Shown in pieces: positions 45,684 to 54,858 of a DNA stretch of 64,000 nt (its first letter is position 1; every line of letters starts with the position of its first letter). A program made the position numbers and the translations under genes. Source of the DNA: Leucobacter triazinivorans (GTDB lineage Bacteria; Actinomycetota; Actinomycetes; Actinomycetales; Microbacteriaceae); assembly GCF_004208635.1 (NCBI RefSeq), contig NZ_CP035806.1, positions 1,426,001 to 1,490,000 of the forward strand, in the 5' to 3' direction. The notes beneath the pieces are model-generated. The model saw only the letters and a program-made list of their open reading frames with translations. It had not been told where the DNA came from and made no database searches.

Positions 45684-47188
45684 GACAGGCTCCAGCGTGT
45701 TCCGTTCGGGGTGTCTTCCAGCGCGACGCCCGCGGACTGCAGGCGGTCGCGGATCGCATCGCTCGCGGCGAAGTCCTTGTGCGCACGGGCCGCGGCGCGC
45801 TGTTCGATGAGGGCCTGCACGAGCGAGTCGAGGGCCTGCTCGGCAAGCCCGCTCTCGTCGTCGCCGGAAATCCGCCAGACGGGATCGAGGGGGTTGATGC
45901 CGAGCACGTCGAGCATGGCGACGACCTCGCGACTGCGGGCACCCGCCCCGACGACATCGTCAGCGTCGATCGCGCTGTTGCCGGCGCGCACGGTCTCGTG
46001 CAGCACCGCGAGCGCCTGGGGCACCGCGAAATCATCGAGCATCGCCGCGATGAACGCCTCCGGCAGATCCTCGACTCCCCCGTCCGTCAGCCTGCGCGCG
46101 GTGAGCGCTGCGAACGGAGCCGCAGGATCCACCGCGTCCGGATACTGCGACTCGCTCCGCTCGCGCGGAACGACGGAGTCAGCACGGGCGAGGAAGCCCT
46201 CGATGCGCGAGAACGCGGCCTCCGCCTCGGCCAACGACGAGTCGGAGAACTCGAGCACCGATCGGTAGTGGGCCGAACCGAGGAAGTAGCGCAGCACGAT
46301 CGGGCGCGCGGAGGCCAGCAGATCCGCCGCGAAGAGCGAGTTGCCGAGCGACTTCGACATCTTCTGGCCGCCCGTATTGACGAGGCCGTTGTGGATCCAG
46401 TGCCGCGCGAACGGCTGACCCGCAGCGGTCGACTGCGCGAGCTCGTTCTCGTGGTGCGGGAAGCGCAGGTCGAGGCCGCCGCCGTGGATGTCGAACTCCT
46501 CACCCAGGTAGCGCGTGGCCATGGCGGAGCACTCGATGTGCCAGCCGGGGCGGCCGCGCCCCCATGGCGAGGGCCACGAGGCCGAGAGCGGTTCGTGATC
46601 CCGGTGCGCCTTCCACAGCGCGAAGTCGCGCGGGTCCCGCTTGCCCACGGGCTCGGAGTCGGCGGCGTCCTCCATCTGATCGCGGCGCTGCCGGGTGAGG
46701 GCGCCGTACTCCGGCCAGGATCCGGTGTCGAAGTAGACGCTGGCCGAGCCGTCGGCGGCCTGGTAGGCGTGTCCGCGCTCGATGAGCCGCTCGATGAGCG
46801 CGATCATCTCGGCGATGTTGGCGGTGGCGCGGGGCTCGTACGTGGGCGGCAGCACGCCGAGCGCGTCGTACGCCGCGGTGAACTCCCGCTCCACACGGTA
46901 GGCGAGAGCCCACCACTGCTCGCTCTCGCCCCGTTCCTGCTGCGCGATGCGCGCGTGGTCGAGGATCTTGTCGTCGACGTCGGTGACATTGCGGATCAGG
47001 GACACCTCGTGCCCGGTCGCCGCGAACCAGCGCCGCATCTGGTCGTAGACGAGCGCGCTGCGCAGGTGTCCGATGTGCGGAGCCGACTGCACGGTCGGCC
47101 CGCACACGTACATCCCGACGCGTCCGGGTTCGCGCGGCTCGAAGTCGACGACCTTCTGCGCGCGCGAATCGTAAATCCGTTGTTCCAC
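45680..47188 (-). CDS. cysS: Cysteinyl-tRNA synthetase with a REP-like insertion
   Basis: 502 residues. Class I synthetase with the zinc-site Cys and HIGH motif near residues 29-41 ([18 protein letters not shown]), WHIECSAM, the [14 protein letters not shown] zinc motif and [11 protein letters not shown] at 47188 with TAGGCT 6 nt upstream: predicted leaderless. Around residues 341-356 ([18 protein letters not shown]) the DNA matches an intergenic hairpin repeat near 24.5 kb, apparently an in-frame insertion between catalytic and C-terminal helical domains. Confidence 0.95.
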   Translation of the reverse strand: MEQRIYDSRAQKVVDFEPREPGRVGMYVCGPTVQSAPHIGHLRSALVYDQMRRWFAATGHEVSLIRNVTDVDDKILDHARIAQQERGESEQWWALAYRVEREFTAAYDALGVLPPTYEPRATANIAEMIALIERLIERGHAYQAADGSASVYFDTGSWPEYGALTRQRRDQMEDAADSEPVGKRDPRDFALWKAHRDHEPLSASWPSPWGRGRPGWHIECSAMATRYLGEEFDIHGGGLDLRFPHHENELAQSTAAGQPFARHWIHNGLVNTGGQKMSKSLGNSLFAADLLASARPIVLRYFLGSAHYRSVLEFSDSSLAEAEAAFSRIEGFLARADSVVPRERSESQYPDAVDPAAPFAALTARRLTDGGVEDLPEAFIAAMLDDFAVPQALAVLHETVRAGNSAIDADDVVGAGARSREVVAMLDVLGINPLDPVWRISGDDESGLAEQALDSLVQALIEQRAAARAHKDFAASDAIRDRLQSAGVALEDTPNGTRWSLS

Positions 47189-47194
47189 CCTCTC

Positions 47195-47200
47195 AGCCTA
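47195..47200 (-). promoter_or_regulatory. -10 element of cysS
   Basis: TAGGCT on the minus strand, 6 nt before the GTG at 47188; leaderless geometry. Confidence 0.5.
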
Positions 47201-47285
47201 CCTGCGGGGCACGTCACACTCAGCGCCCTTGCGCGGGCTGGACCGTGTCACGATCCCGAGCGCTCACGCAAACCGCACGAAATTC

Positions 47286-47334
47286 AAGGCCCGTGAGGTG
47301 CAGTATCTCTCCGATACTGCACCTCACGGGCCTT
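47286..47334. repeat. 22-bp perfect inverted repeat between phoU and cysS
   Basis: Arms 47286-47307 and 47313-47334 are perfect inverted copies around TCTCC. Arm core GTGAGGTGCAGTATC. It lies after the phoU stop and before the cysS promoter on the same strand, so it may terminate phoU; a CTT-type end gives little U-tract. Confidence 0.8.
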
Positions 47335-47393
47335 CGATTCTGCGCGGGAACGACCACCCCGGTCACGCGACCCCGCCTTCCAGGAGACGTGCC

Positions 47394-48035
47394 CTAGTCG
47401 AGGCTGCCGCTGAGGAAGAACTGCATCTGCTTGGCGACGCCGACGGCGTGATCGCCGAAGCGCTCGTGATAGCGACTGGCGAGCGTCGCATCGACCACGC
47501 CGGTCGGATTGGCCGAGAGCTTGTCGCTCAACACCTTCTCGAACACCTTGGCGTGCAGCTCGTCGAGATCGTCGTCGAGATCGCGGACCTCCGCGATCAC
47601 CTTCGGATCCTGCGTGCGCAGCACCTCGACGATCTTGCTCGCCATCTCCACGTCGAGCGCGCCCATGCGCACGAAGGTCTTCTTCAGGCCCTTCGGGATC
47701 GCGCTCTCGGGGTAGCGGTAGCGCGCGAGCTGCGCGATGTGCTGCGCGAGATCCGCCATGCGCTCGAGCGATGCGCTCATGCGCAGCGCGCCCACCATGA
47801 GGCGCAGGTCGGAGGCGACCGGCTGCTGGCGCGCGAGGATATCGATCGTGAGCTGGTCGAGCTCGGCCGCGAGGGTCTCGATCTCGTCCGCGGCGTCGAT
47901 CACCTGCTCCGCGACCGCGACATCGGAGTTGCCGAAGGCCGTCGTCGCGTTCTCGATCGCTTCCTCGACGAGCTCGGCAATCCGCACCAGGCGCTCCTGC
48001 ACCTCGTGCAACGACTGCTGAAAGACCTCACGCAT
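47394..48035 (-). CDS. phoU: Phosphate transport/signalling regulator PhoU
   Basis: 213 residues, two three-helix PhoU repeats (MREVFQQSLHEVQERLVRIAELVEEAIENAT; LARQQPVASDLRLMVGALRMSASLERMADLAQHIAQLA; second repeat with ASRYHERFGDHAVGVAKQM). Represses the SenX3-RegX3 response when phosphate is plentiful. ATG at 48035 with GAGAGGA upstream. Divergent from senX3-regX3, with a PHO-box-like array between. Confidence 0.92.
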   Translation of the reverse strand: MREVFQQSLHEVQERLVRIAELVEEAIENATTAFGNSDVAVAEQVIDAADEIETLAAELDQLTIDILARQQPVASDLRLMVGALRMSASLERMADLAQHIAQLARYRYPESAIPKGLKKTFVRMGALDVEMASKIVEVLRTQDPKVIAEVRDLDDDLDELHAKVFEKVLSDKLSANPTGVVDATLASRYHERFGDHAVGVAKQMQFFLSGSLD

Positions 48036-48112
48036 GGGTTTCCTCTCTGTTCCGGTCGGCGCGCCCCAGTGGACAAGTGCCGACGCGCACCTCAATCAGT
48101 CTGGGCGGCGCC

Positions 48113-48156
48113 GGTGAACCGAGCCGCACCGGCAGGTGAACAACAGTTGAACTCTA
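48113..48156. promoter_or_regulatory. PHO-box-like array of 11-bp direct repeats
   Basis: Four consecutive 11-bp units on the plus strand begin GGTGAAC (48113), CCGCACC (48124), GGTGAAC (48135) and GTTGAAC (48146). Read on the minus strand these are GTTCACC-type units with 11-bp period, the known layout of PhoP boxes in Streptomyces. Located between phoU and senX3, it is a candidate RegX3 binding site. Confidence 0.65.
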
Positions 48157-48180
48157 CCGTCTGGCCGGAAACCCTCCATC

Positions 48181-48186
48181 TACGAT
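48181..48186 (+). promoter_or_regulatory. -10 element of senX3-regX3
   Basis: TACGAT, 7 nt before the ATG at 48194. An in-frame ATG at 48185 lies inside this element. Confidence 0.45.
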
Positions 48187-48193
48187 GAGAGGC

Positions 48194-49446
48194 ATGGATC
48201 CGACTCTGCTCGTTCTCGCGTCGACGAGCCTCGGCGTACTGGTCGGACTCGCCACCGCGCTCGCCGTCCAGGGCGCCCGTCGAGCGGGCGCGCGTCGCGC
48301 CGCCGAGATGCGGCCCGAACTGCCCGAGGTCGCCACCGCTCTCCTCGACGAGATCGATATCTTCGCGGTGGTCCTCGATGCGTCCCTCACCCCCGTCTAC
48401 GCGAATCCGACGGCGCGCCAGGAGCGTCACATCAGCGACGATCAGATCCACGATGCGGAGTTCCTGGGCCGGGCGCGCCGGGTCATGTCGACGGGGGCGC
48501 CCGAGATCCTCGAGCCCGATCCGAACGACCCCTCCGACACGGTCAAGATCCACATCGTGCGCCTGCAGAAGCGCTTCGTCGTCGTGCTCGCGGAGGATCT
48601 CGGCGAGGAGCAGCGGGTGAACACAATGCGCCGCGACTTCATCGCGAACGTGAGCCACGAGCTGAAGACCCCGATCGCCGCCATCGGACTGCTCTCGGAG
48701 GCCGTGCAGCAGGCCGCCGACGAGCCGGAGGTCGTGCGCGACTTCTCGAGGAGCCTGGTGAAGGAGTCCCGACGACTGGGCGAGCTGTCGCGCGACATCA
48801 TCCAGTTGTCGGAGGCCCAGTCGGCGCTGCGACCCGAGGACCGAGAGGCGGTGTCGCTGAGGGACCTGGTGCGCGGCGAGGTCGAATCGCATCGCTCGTT
48901 CGCGACGCAGCACGGCATCGACCTCGTCGTCACCGACGACTCGGCGCTGGATCGCGACGCGATGATCCTCGGCCGCCCCACCTCGCTCGGCGCGGCCATC
49001 GCGAACCTGCTCAGCAACGCGATCCGGCACTCGCCCGAGGGCGGACGCGTCGGCATCGGAATGTCCTTCGACCGCAAGAACTTCCTCGTCACCGTGACCG
49101 ATCAGGGCGAGGGCATCCCCTCCGAGCACCTGGCGCGCATCTTCGAGCGCTTCTACCGGGTCGACGGCGCCCGCACGCGCGGCGAGGGCGGCACGGGGCT
49201 CGGTCTCAGCATCGCCCGGCACACCATGCGGGCCCACGGCGGCGACGTGGACGTCTGGTCGCAGCCGGGGGTCGGCTCCAGCTTCACCCTCACGTTTCCG
49301 CTCCACGAGCCTCCCGGCTCGCGCAAGAGCTCGAAGCGAGCGAAGAAGGCGCGTCGCACGCTGCGATCCGCGAACGACAGTGCGGCCGACGCGAAGCGGC
49401 AGGCATCCGAGGCGCAGACATCAGATCTCCGGAAGGGAGCCCAGTA

Positions 49447-49447
<1 letters not shown>
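48194..49447 (+). CDS. senX3: Phosphate-responsive sensor histidine kinase SenX3
   Basis: 417 residues. A single N-terminal TM (LLVLASTSLGVLVGLATALAV), a PAS-like domain (about 60-140), the HisKA box FIANVSHELKTPIAAIGLLSEAVQQA and HATPase_c (NLLSNAIRHSPEGG, DQGEGIP, RGEGGTGLGLSIARHTM) are present, with a basic Ala/Lys tail. Partner of RegX3 in phosphate starvation. ATG 48194 is preferred; an upstream ATG at 48185 overlaps the -10. The stop overlaps the regX3 start by one base. Confidence 0.92.
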
Positions 49448-50142
<695 letters not shown>

Positions 50143-50200
50143 GCGGTCCCGCCGCCGATCGAGCGGGGGCGCGGCGTCGAGTCGGCATCCGGGCCTCTGC

Positions 50201-50295
50201 TCGAGCGAGGAGCGCAGCAACATCCCGCACCCAGCCGATCGAGCGAGGAGCGCAGCAACATCCCGCACCCAGCCGATCGAGCGAGGAGCGCAGCG
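50201..50295. repeat. 38-bp tandem repeat after regX3
   Basis: Two full copies (50201-50238, 50239-50276) and a 19-bp partial copy of a unit beginning TCGAGCGAGGAGCGCAGCA. No spacers, so not CRISPR. First part of the 524-bp gene-free stretch 50143-50666. Confidence 0.85.
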
Positions 50296-50407
50296 ACGAG
50301 TCGAGATCCGGGCCGCACCGTACTCGCCGCATACGACCGTCACCTTTCATGCCGAGATCCCGGTTTCGGTCGCTCCCCGGGAGGCGTGGCGACAAACATC
50401 GGGATCT

Positions 50408-50500
50408 CGGCGGGCACCTGCGGAGGTTCGGCAGGGCCCCGCGGAGGCTCGGCGGGAACCTGCGGAGGTTCGACGGGCACCTGCGGAGGTTCGACGGGCG
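50408..50500. repeat. 21-bp tandem repeat in the regX3-lipoprotein gap
   Basis: Four copies (from 50408, 50429, 50450, 50471) plus a partial copy of a unit like CGGCGGGCACCTGCGGAGG. The 21-bp period leaves open frames with seven-residue repeats on both strands, but no start or ribosome site supports a gene. Confidence 0.85.
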
Positions 50501-50606
50501 AGACCACGCAGAGCGGAGAAACCCGCAGGGATCGCACTCCCATGGGCTTCGTCGAACGGCGGTGCGGATCCTCGACCGCGAGACCGGCCGGCCCCCGCCG
50601 GACGCA

Positions 50607-50647
50607 CGAGGCCCCCGGGATCCTCTCTCGGGATCGCGGGGGCCTCG
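50607..50647 (-). terminator. Terminator of the lipoprotein gene
   Basis: GAGGCCCCCG (50608-50617) pairs with CGGGGGCCTC (50637-50646), and inner GATCC/GGATC pairs extend the stem. It lies about 20 bp after the lipoprotein stop on the minus strand. Confidence 0.6.
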
Positions 50648-50666
50648 ACGTGCTGGGGCAGACGGC

Positions 50667-51260
50667 TCAGTTGCCCGCTTCGTCGCTCTCGATGTCGTCG
50701 CCGATCTTCGACTGGGAGGCGGCCTCGTCGGCCTCGGCGAGCTCTTCGGCCGCCGGGGAATCGTCGGCCTGGCTGAACCCGGCGGGGAGCACGTACCTGC
50801 GGTACTCCTCGAGCGTGCCGTCGAGCACCGGCACCTCGTACTCGACCTCGGACGCGCCCGGCACCTGGAAGTAGGCCGAGATGGTGGCTCCGGGCTCGAG
50901 GCCGGGCAGCGAGACGAGCACCGGCGACTCGTCGCCGTCGGGATCGCCGAAGAGCGTGTTGCCGGTCGGCACCGTGAACTCTGCACGGTCCTGCTGGGAT
51001 CCTTCGCCCATGAAGTTGATCGCCAGATCCTGGGTTTCGCCGGTCCTGTTGACCGCGCCGAAGACGACGTTGAAGCTGTCGCCGGTCTCGTCTGCGATGA
51101 GCAGGATGTTGCGCACGTCGACGCTCTCCACGGTGACGTCGACGCCGTCGCTCGGCGCGTAGGGCTTGAGCGTGCCCTGCGGCGCGATCAGGCTGCAACC
51201 GGTCGCGCCGAGCGCGAGAGCCGCCGCCAGCGCGACAGACGAAGCGATCCGAATCTTCAA
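50667..51260 (-). CDS. Putative lipoprotein of unknown function
   Basis: 197 residues from a TTG at 51260, chosen because GGAGG lies 6 nt upstream. Signal [22 protein letters not shown] ends in a lipobox, with the acylated Cys near residue 22. The mature part is a beta-rich domain ([36 protein letters not shown]) with an acidic, Ala/Ser-rich tail. No family recognised. An iron-box-like palindrome lies about 100 bp upstream, nearer carD. Confidence 0.78.
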   Translation of the reverse strand: MKIRIASSVALAAALALGATGCSLIAPQGTLKPYAPSDGVDVTVESVDVRNILLIADETGDSFNVVFGAVNRTGETQDLAINFMGEGSQQDRAEFTVPTGNTLFGDPDGDESPVLVSLPGLEPGATISAYFQVPGASEVEYEVPVLDGTLEEYRRYVLPAGFSQADDSPAAEELAEADEAASQSKIGDDIESDEAGN

Positions 51261-51360
51261 GATGGTCCTCCGAGCCGTGGTTCGATCCCTGTCCACATGC
51301 GCCGCCGATGGCCGACACAGTCTGGAATCATCATACCCGGCGCGTCGGATCCCATGCAGC

Positions 51361-51379
51361 TTAGGCAAGCCTAACCCTG
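51361..51379. promoter_or_regulatory. DtxR/IdeR-like iron box upstream of carD
   Basis: TTAGGCAAGCCTAACCCTG matches the 19-bp DtxR/IdeR consensus TWAGGTTAGSCTAACCTWA at 15 of 19 positions. It covers the expected -35 region of the carD promoter (-10 candidate TATTCT at 51396-51401). No regulator gene is in the window. Confidence 0.5.
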
Positions 51380-51395
51380 TGCGGAAGGAGTGTGG

Positions 51396-51401
51396 TATTC
51401 T
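51396..51401 (+). promoter_or_regulatory. -10 element of carD
   Basis: TATTCT about 29 nt before the carD ATG; the leader carries the AAGGAG ribosome site at 7 nt from the start. Confidence 0.5.
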
Positions 51402-51429
51402 AGTAGGTGGACTGAAAAGGAGCCACTCG

Positions 51430-51915
51430 ATGCAATTTGAGGTCGGAGAGACCGTCGTCTACCCCCACCACGGCGCAGCCAAGATCATCGAGGTGAAGAA
51501 GCGCAAGCTCGGCGGAGAAGAGAAGCTCTTCTTGAAGCTGCAGGTCAACCAGGGCGATCTCACCATCGAGGTTCCCGCGGAGAACTGCGATCTCGTCGGC
51601 GTGCGCGATGTCATCGATCAGGAGGGTCTCGAGCGCGTGTTCGAGGTGCTGCGCGCCCCGTTCACCGAGGAGCCGACCAACTGGTCCCGCCGGTACAAGG
51701 CGAACCTCGAGAAGCTCGCCTCCGGTGATGTGATCAAGGTGTCCGAGGTGGTGCGCGACCTGTGGCGCCGCGACCAAGAGGTGCGCTCGCTGTCTGCCGG
51801 AGAGAAGCGGATGCTGGCGAAGGCCCGCCAGATCCTCGTCTCCGAGCTTGCCCTCGCCGAGAAGACCGATGAGGAGAAGGCCGGAGCGGTACTCGACGAG
51901 GTGCTCGCCTCCTGA
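51430..51915 (+). CDS. carD: CarD family RNA polymerase-binding transcription factor
   Basis: 161 residues. The N-terminal Tudor-like RNA polymerase beta-binding domain ([39 protein letters not shown]) precedes a C-terminal helical DNA-binding domain with the wedge Trp region ([50 protein letters not shown]). Stabilises open complexes. Strong AAGGAG ribosome site. carD-ispD-ispF is a conserved actinobacterial order. Confidence 0.95.
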   Translation: MQFEVGETVVYPHHGAAKIIEVKKRKLGGEEKLFLKLQVNQGDLTIEVPAENCDLVGVRDVIDQEGLERVFEVLRAPFTEEPTNWSRRYKANLEKLASGDVIKVSEVVRDLWRRDQEVRSLSAGEKRMLAKARQILVSELALAEKTDEEKAGAVLDEVLAS

Positions 51916-51944
51916 GGCAACCCGTTGCCGACCCTCCTCCCGAG

Positions 51945-51970
51945 ACGCCCCGCTTCCGAGCGGGGCGTTT
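51945..51970 (+). terminator. carD terminator
   Basis: ACGCCCCGCT, TCCG loop, AGCGGGGCGT followed by TT: a 10-bp rho-independent-like terminator 30 bp after the carD stop, the most classical one in the window. Confidence 0.75.
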
Positions 51971-52194
51971 CGTCGTTCCGGGCGGTTCCCCTCCGCTCCG
52001 GAGCCTCCGCGCCGTGGCGCCTGGGCGTTTGGGTGCACCGAAACCGATCCGATCGATTCACATCGCGTGAAGTATCAGCGCTGGAGGGCTCGGGTTCGAA
52101 CAACCGGCGCAACTTCGGGCGCCTGGCGCAGCGCCGGCCCGTGGTCCGGAGCGCGCAGACGGCGCTGGACGTGACGATCCCGCGTTCTCTCCTA

Positions 52195-52249
52195 CGCGCG
52201 TCAGGAGTTGTCAGCTCGCGACGGGTTTGGTGACAACTCCTGACGCGCG
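52195..52249. repeat. 19-bp perfect inverted repeat between carD and ispD
   Basis: Arms 52195-52213 and 52231-52249 are perfect inverted copies around a 17-nt loop. The right half, TTGGTGACAACTCCTGACGCGCG, differs at two positions from a copy at 21200-21222 and shares its end with the hairpin at 19997-20055. The rest of the 377-bp gap 51916-52292 holds the carD terminator and ispD -10; nothing else recognised. Confidence 0.8.
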
Positions 52250-52280
52250 AGTGCTCCGTCTCAGGGTTCCACGGCGCGGG

Positions 52281-52286
52281 TACGCT
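52281..52286 (+). promoter_or_regulatory. -10 element of ispD-ispF
   Basis: TACGCT, 6 nt before the ATG at 52293; leaderless geometry. Confidence 0.5.
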
Positions 52287-52292
52287 GGGGCC

Positions 52293-53084
52293 ATGACTCC
52301 GTCAGCACACGCGAACGAAACCGCGGGAACCACCCCTCACCAACTCGCCGCGCTGGGCGCCGTGCTCGTCGGCGCGGGTCGCGGCGTGCGCCTGGGAGCC
52401 GAGGAGCCGAAGGCGTTCTTCGAGCTCCACGGCCGCGCGCTCATCGAGTTCGGGATCGGGGTGATCACTTCGCTCCCCCACGCCGGGCACCTCGTCGTCG
52501 TCGTGCCGGAATCGCACGCGGCCCGCACGCTCGAGCTCGTCGAGCTGGTGCTGCCCCAGGGGTCGCTCTGGGAGGTCTCCGTGGTGCCAGGTGGGCGCCA
52601 GCGCCATGAGTCGGTGAGGTTCGGCCTCGACGCGCTGCCGGAGTCGATCGACACGGTGCTCGTGCACGACGCCGCGCGCCCCTTCGCCAGCGCGGCTCTC
52701 TTCGAGCGCGTGATCGCGGAGCTGCACCGCACGGGCGACTCCGTGATCCCCGCCCTGCCCGTCGCCGACACGCTCAAGCGCGTGGACGCCGACGGCGTGG
52801 TTCACGAGACGGTGGATCGCGCGCCCCTGGTCGCGGTGCAGACGCCCCAGGGCTTCCGACGCGAGACCCTCGCGGCCGCTCATGCCACCGCCGGGCTGCA
52901 ATCGGGATCCGACTCCGCTTCCGGCCTCCCCACCGACGACGCCGAGGTAGTGCAACGAGCGGGCGGGCGGGTGCGCACGGTCGCCGGCGAGCTCCGCGCG
53001 CACAAGCTCACCACGACCGCCGACCTCCCGATCCTCGAGCACTTCCTCACCGCGAACGCGCTGGGCCTGGCGGAGGAATCGTGA
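52293..53084 (+). CDS. ispD: 2-C-methyl-D-erythritol 4-phosphate cytidylyltransferase
   Basis: 263 residues. Nucleotidyltransferase fold with LGAVLVGAGRGVRLGAEEPKAFFEL (CTP loop with Arg and Lys), VLVHDAARPF, and APLVAVQTPQGFRRETL. It is the third step of the MEP isoprenoid pathway. Predicted leaderless. Overlaps ispF by GTGA. Confidence 0.95.
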   Translation: MTPSAHANETAGTTPHQLAALGAVLVGAGRGVRLGAEEPKAFFELHGRALIEFGIGVITSLPHAGHLVVVVPESHAARTLELVELVLPQGSLWEVSVVPGGRQRHESVRFGLDALPESIDTVLVHDAARPFASAALFERVIAELHRTGDSVIPALPVADTLKRVDADGVVHETVDRAPLVAVQTPQGFRRETLAAAHATAGLQSGSDSASGLPTDDAEVVQRAGGRVRTVAGELRAHKLTTTADLPILEHFLTANALGLAEES

Positions 53085-53566
53085 GCGCGCGATCCTCCGA
53101 TGTGCGGATCGGCACCGGCGTCGACGTGCACGCCTACGACGCGGGATCGCCGCTGCGCCTCGCGGGTCTCGACTGGCCGGGCGAACCGGGTCTCTCCGGG
53201 CACAGCGACGGCGACGCCGTGTGCCACGCCGTGGTCGACGCACTGCTCTCCGCAGCGGGTCTCGGAGACATCGGCGGACTGGTCGGAGTGGATGAGCCGC
53301 AGACCGCCGGCGTCGCGAGCACGGAGTTCGTGCGGATCGCCCTCTCCCGGCTGGACGAGCACGGCTGGCGGCCCGTCAACGTGTCGGTGCAGATCGTGGG
53401 CGAGCGGCCCCGCTTCGTGCGGCGACGCGAGGAGGCGCAGCGCACGATGTCGGAGCTCGTCGGCGCTCCCGTGAGCCTCGGCGCCACGACCAGCGACGGC
53501 CTCGGCTTCACGGGCCGCGGCGAGGGGCTCGCGGCGATCGCCACCGCCCTCATCGAACGCGGCTAG
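53081..53566 (+). CDS. ispF: 2-C-methyl-D-erythritol 2,4-cyclodiphosphate synthase
   Basis: 161 residues. Metal ligands in GTGVDVHAY (Asp, His) and GHSDGDAVCHAVVDALL (His), and FVRRREEAQRTMSEL then SLGATTSDGLGFTGRGEGLAA at the C-terminus. The next-but-one enzyme after IspD in the MEP pathway. GTG start overlaps the ispD stop (GTGA). Confidence 0.96.
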   Translation: MSARSSDVRIGTGVDVHAYDAGSPLRLAGLDWPGEPGLSGHSDGDAVCHAVVDALLSAAGLGDIGGLVGVDEPQTAGVASTEFVRIALSRLDEHGWRPVNVSVQIVGERPRFVRRREEAQRTMSELVGAPVSLGATTSDGLGFTGRGEGLAAIATALIERG

Positions 53567-53613
53567 CGCTCACCCGCGCTCCGGGATTTCGACTCCGCGG
53601 CTTCGCCGCTCCG

Positions 53614-53712
53614 CTCATTCGGCAGGAGGATCCGCGGGCCCCGCGGATCGGCAGCAGGACGATCCGCGGGCCCGGCGGATCGGCGGCGGGAGGATCAGCG
53701 GCGCCTGCAGGA
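53614..53712. repeat. Degenerate GC-rich repeats between ispF and purM
   Basis: Imperfect copies of a roughly 30-bp unit containing AGGAGGATCCGCGGGCC (GCGGATCGGCAGCAGGACGAT, GCGGATCGGCGGCGGGAGGAT types) fill the gap between the convergent stops. Confidence 0.5.
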
Positions 53713-53721
53713 TCGGAGCGG

Positions 53722-54846
53722 CTAGCCGGCGTAGGCGCCGACGAGCCGCACCGCGCCACCGTCGACGCCCTTGGCACCCTGTTCGAAGCCGTCGAACTCG
53801 CGCGCCGCGGTCGAGATGGTGCCCGCGACCCAGGTGTCGAGCCCCTCGGCGGTGAGCGCCGCCGCGACCTGCGGGGCACGATCCGCCGCGACCACCGCGA
53901 ACATGCCGATGCCCAGGTTCCAGGCGCCCTCGAGCGACTCGAGCGTGTGCCCGCCCAGCTCGGCGAGGTGGCGGAACACCGGCAGCGGCGACCAGGTGCC
54001 GCGATCCAGCTCGACCCATGCCCCCTGCGGCAGAACCCGAGCGAGGTTAGCAGCGATCCCGCCGCCCGTGACGTGGCTGAGCACGTGGATCGCGCCGTCG
54101 AGCGCGGGATCCTCGAGCACGCGCAGCAGCGGCGCGGTGTACAGCGCCGTGGGCGTCAACAGCGCCTCGCCGTAGCTCGCCCCCAGTTCCTCGCTGCGGT
54201 CGCCGTAGCCGATGCCGCGCTCGGAGAGGATGTGGCGCACGAGCGAGAATCCGTTGGAGTGCAGACCGGACGCCGCCATCGCGAGCACCACGTCGCCGTC
54301 CTCGACGCGCGTCGGCCCGAGCATCTTGTCGGCCTCGACCACCCCCGTCGCGGCGCCCGCCACGTCGTACTCGTCGACGCCCAGCAGCCCCGGGTGCTCC
54401 GCCGTCTCGCCGCCGACCAGCGCCGTGCCGGTGGCCTCGCACGCCTCGGCGATCCCACGCACGATGTCGGCGATGCGCTGCGGCACCACCTTGCCGCAGG
54501 CGATGTAGTCGGTCATGAAGAGCGGCTTGGCCCCGACCACCACGATGTCGTCGACGACCATCGCCACGAGGTCCTGCCCGATGGTGTCGTGCTTGTCGAT
54601 GGCCTGCGCGATCGCGACCTTCGTGCCCACGCCGTCGGTGGAGGACGCGAGCAGCGGGCGCCGGTAGCCGAGCAGCGCCGAGGCGTCGAACATGCCGGCG
54701 AAGCCGCCGACGCCCCCGAGCACCTCGGGGCCGTGGGTGCGCGACACCGCCGACTTCATCAGCTCGACGGCGAGATCGCCGGCTGCGGTATCGACTCCGG
54801 ACTGTGCGTAGGCGGACGGGGCGCTCTGCGGGGCGGTTTCACTCAC
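53722..54846 (-). CDS. purM: Phosphoribosylformylglycinamidine cyclo-ligase
   Basis: 374 residues. AIR synthetase motifs YAQSGVDTAAGDLAVELMK, LLASSTDGVGTKVAIAQ, DLVAMVVDDIVVVGAKPLFMTDYIA, LVGGETAEHPG, GLHSNGFSLVR and HVTGGGIAANLARVLP. It is the fifth step of de novo purine synthesis. GTG at 54846 with TAAACT 6 nt upstream: predicted leaderless. Divergent from purF. Confidence 0.97.
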   Translation of the reverse strand: MSETAPQSAPSAYAQSGVDTAAGDLAVELMKSAVSRTHGPEVLGGVGGFAGMFDASALLGYRRPLLASSTDGVGTKVAIAQAIDKHDTIGQDLVAMVVDDIVVVGAKPLFMTDYIACGKVVPQRIADIVRGIAEACEATGTALVGGETAEHPGLLGVDEYDVAGAATGVVEADKMLGPTRVEDGDVVLAMAASGLHSNGFSLVRHILSERGIGYGDRSEELGASYGEALLTPTALYTAPLLRVLEDPALDGAIHVLSHVTGGGIAANLARVLPQGAWVELDRGTWSPLPVFRHLAELGGHTLESLEGAWNLGIGMFAVVAADRAPQVAAALTAEGLDTWVAGTISTAAREFDGFEQGAKGVDGGAVRLVGAYAG

Positions 54847-54852
54847 GCGCCC

Positions 54853-54858
54853 AGTTTA
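54853..54858 (-). promoter_or_regulatory. -10 element of purM
   Basis: TAAACT on the minus strand, 6 nt before the GTG at 54846; leaderless geometry. Confidence 0.5.

Noticed and set aside
50201..50500. Possible CRISPR array
   Set aside because: The repeats are directly abutting with no unique spacers, and no cas genes are nearby.
50386..50874. Plus-strand frame encoding GTCGGS-type repeats
   Set aside because: The frame results from the 21-bp tandem array and runs antisense into the lipoprotein gene; no start signal.
52081..52115. tRNA-like GGGTTCGAAC sequence
   Set aside because: Resembles a T-loop, but no acceptor, D or anticodon stems can be formed around it.
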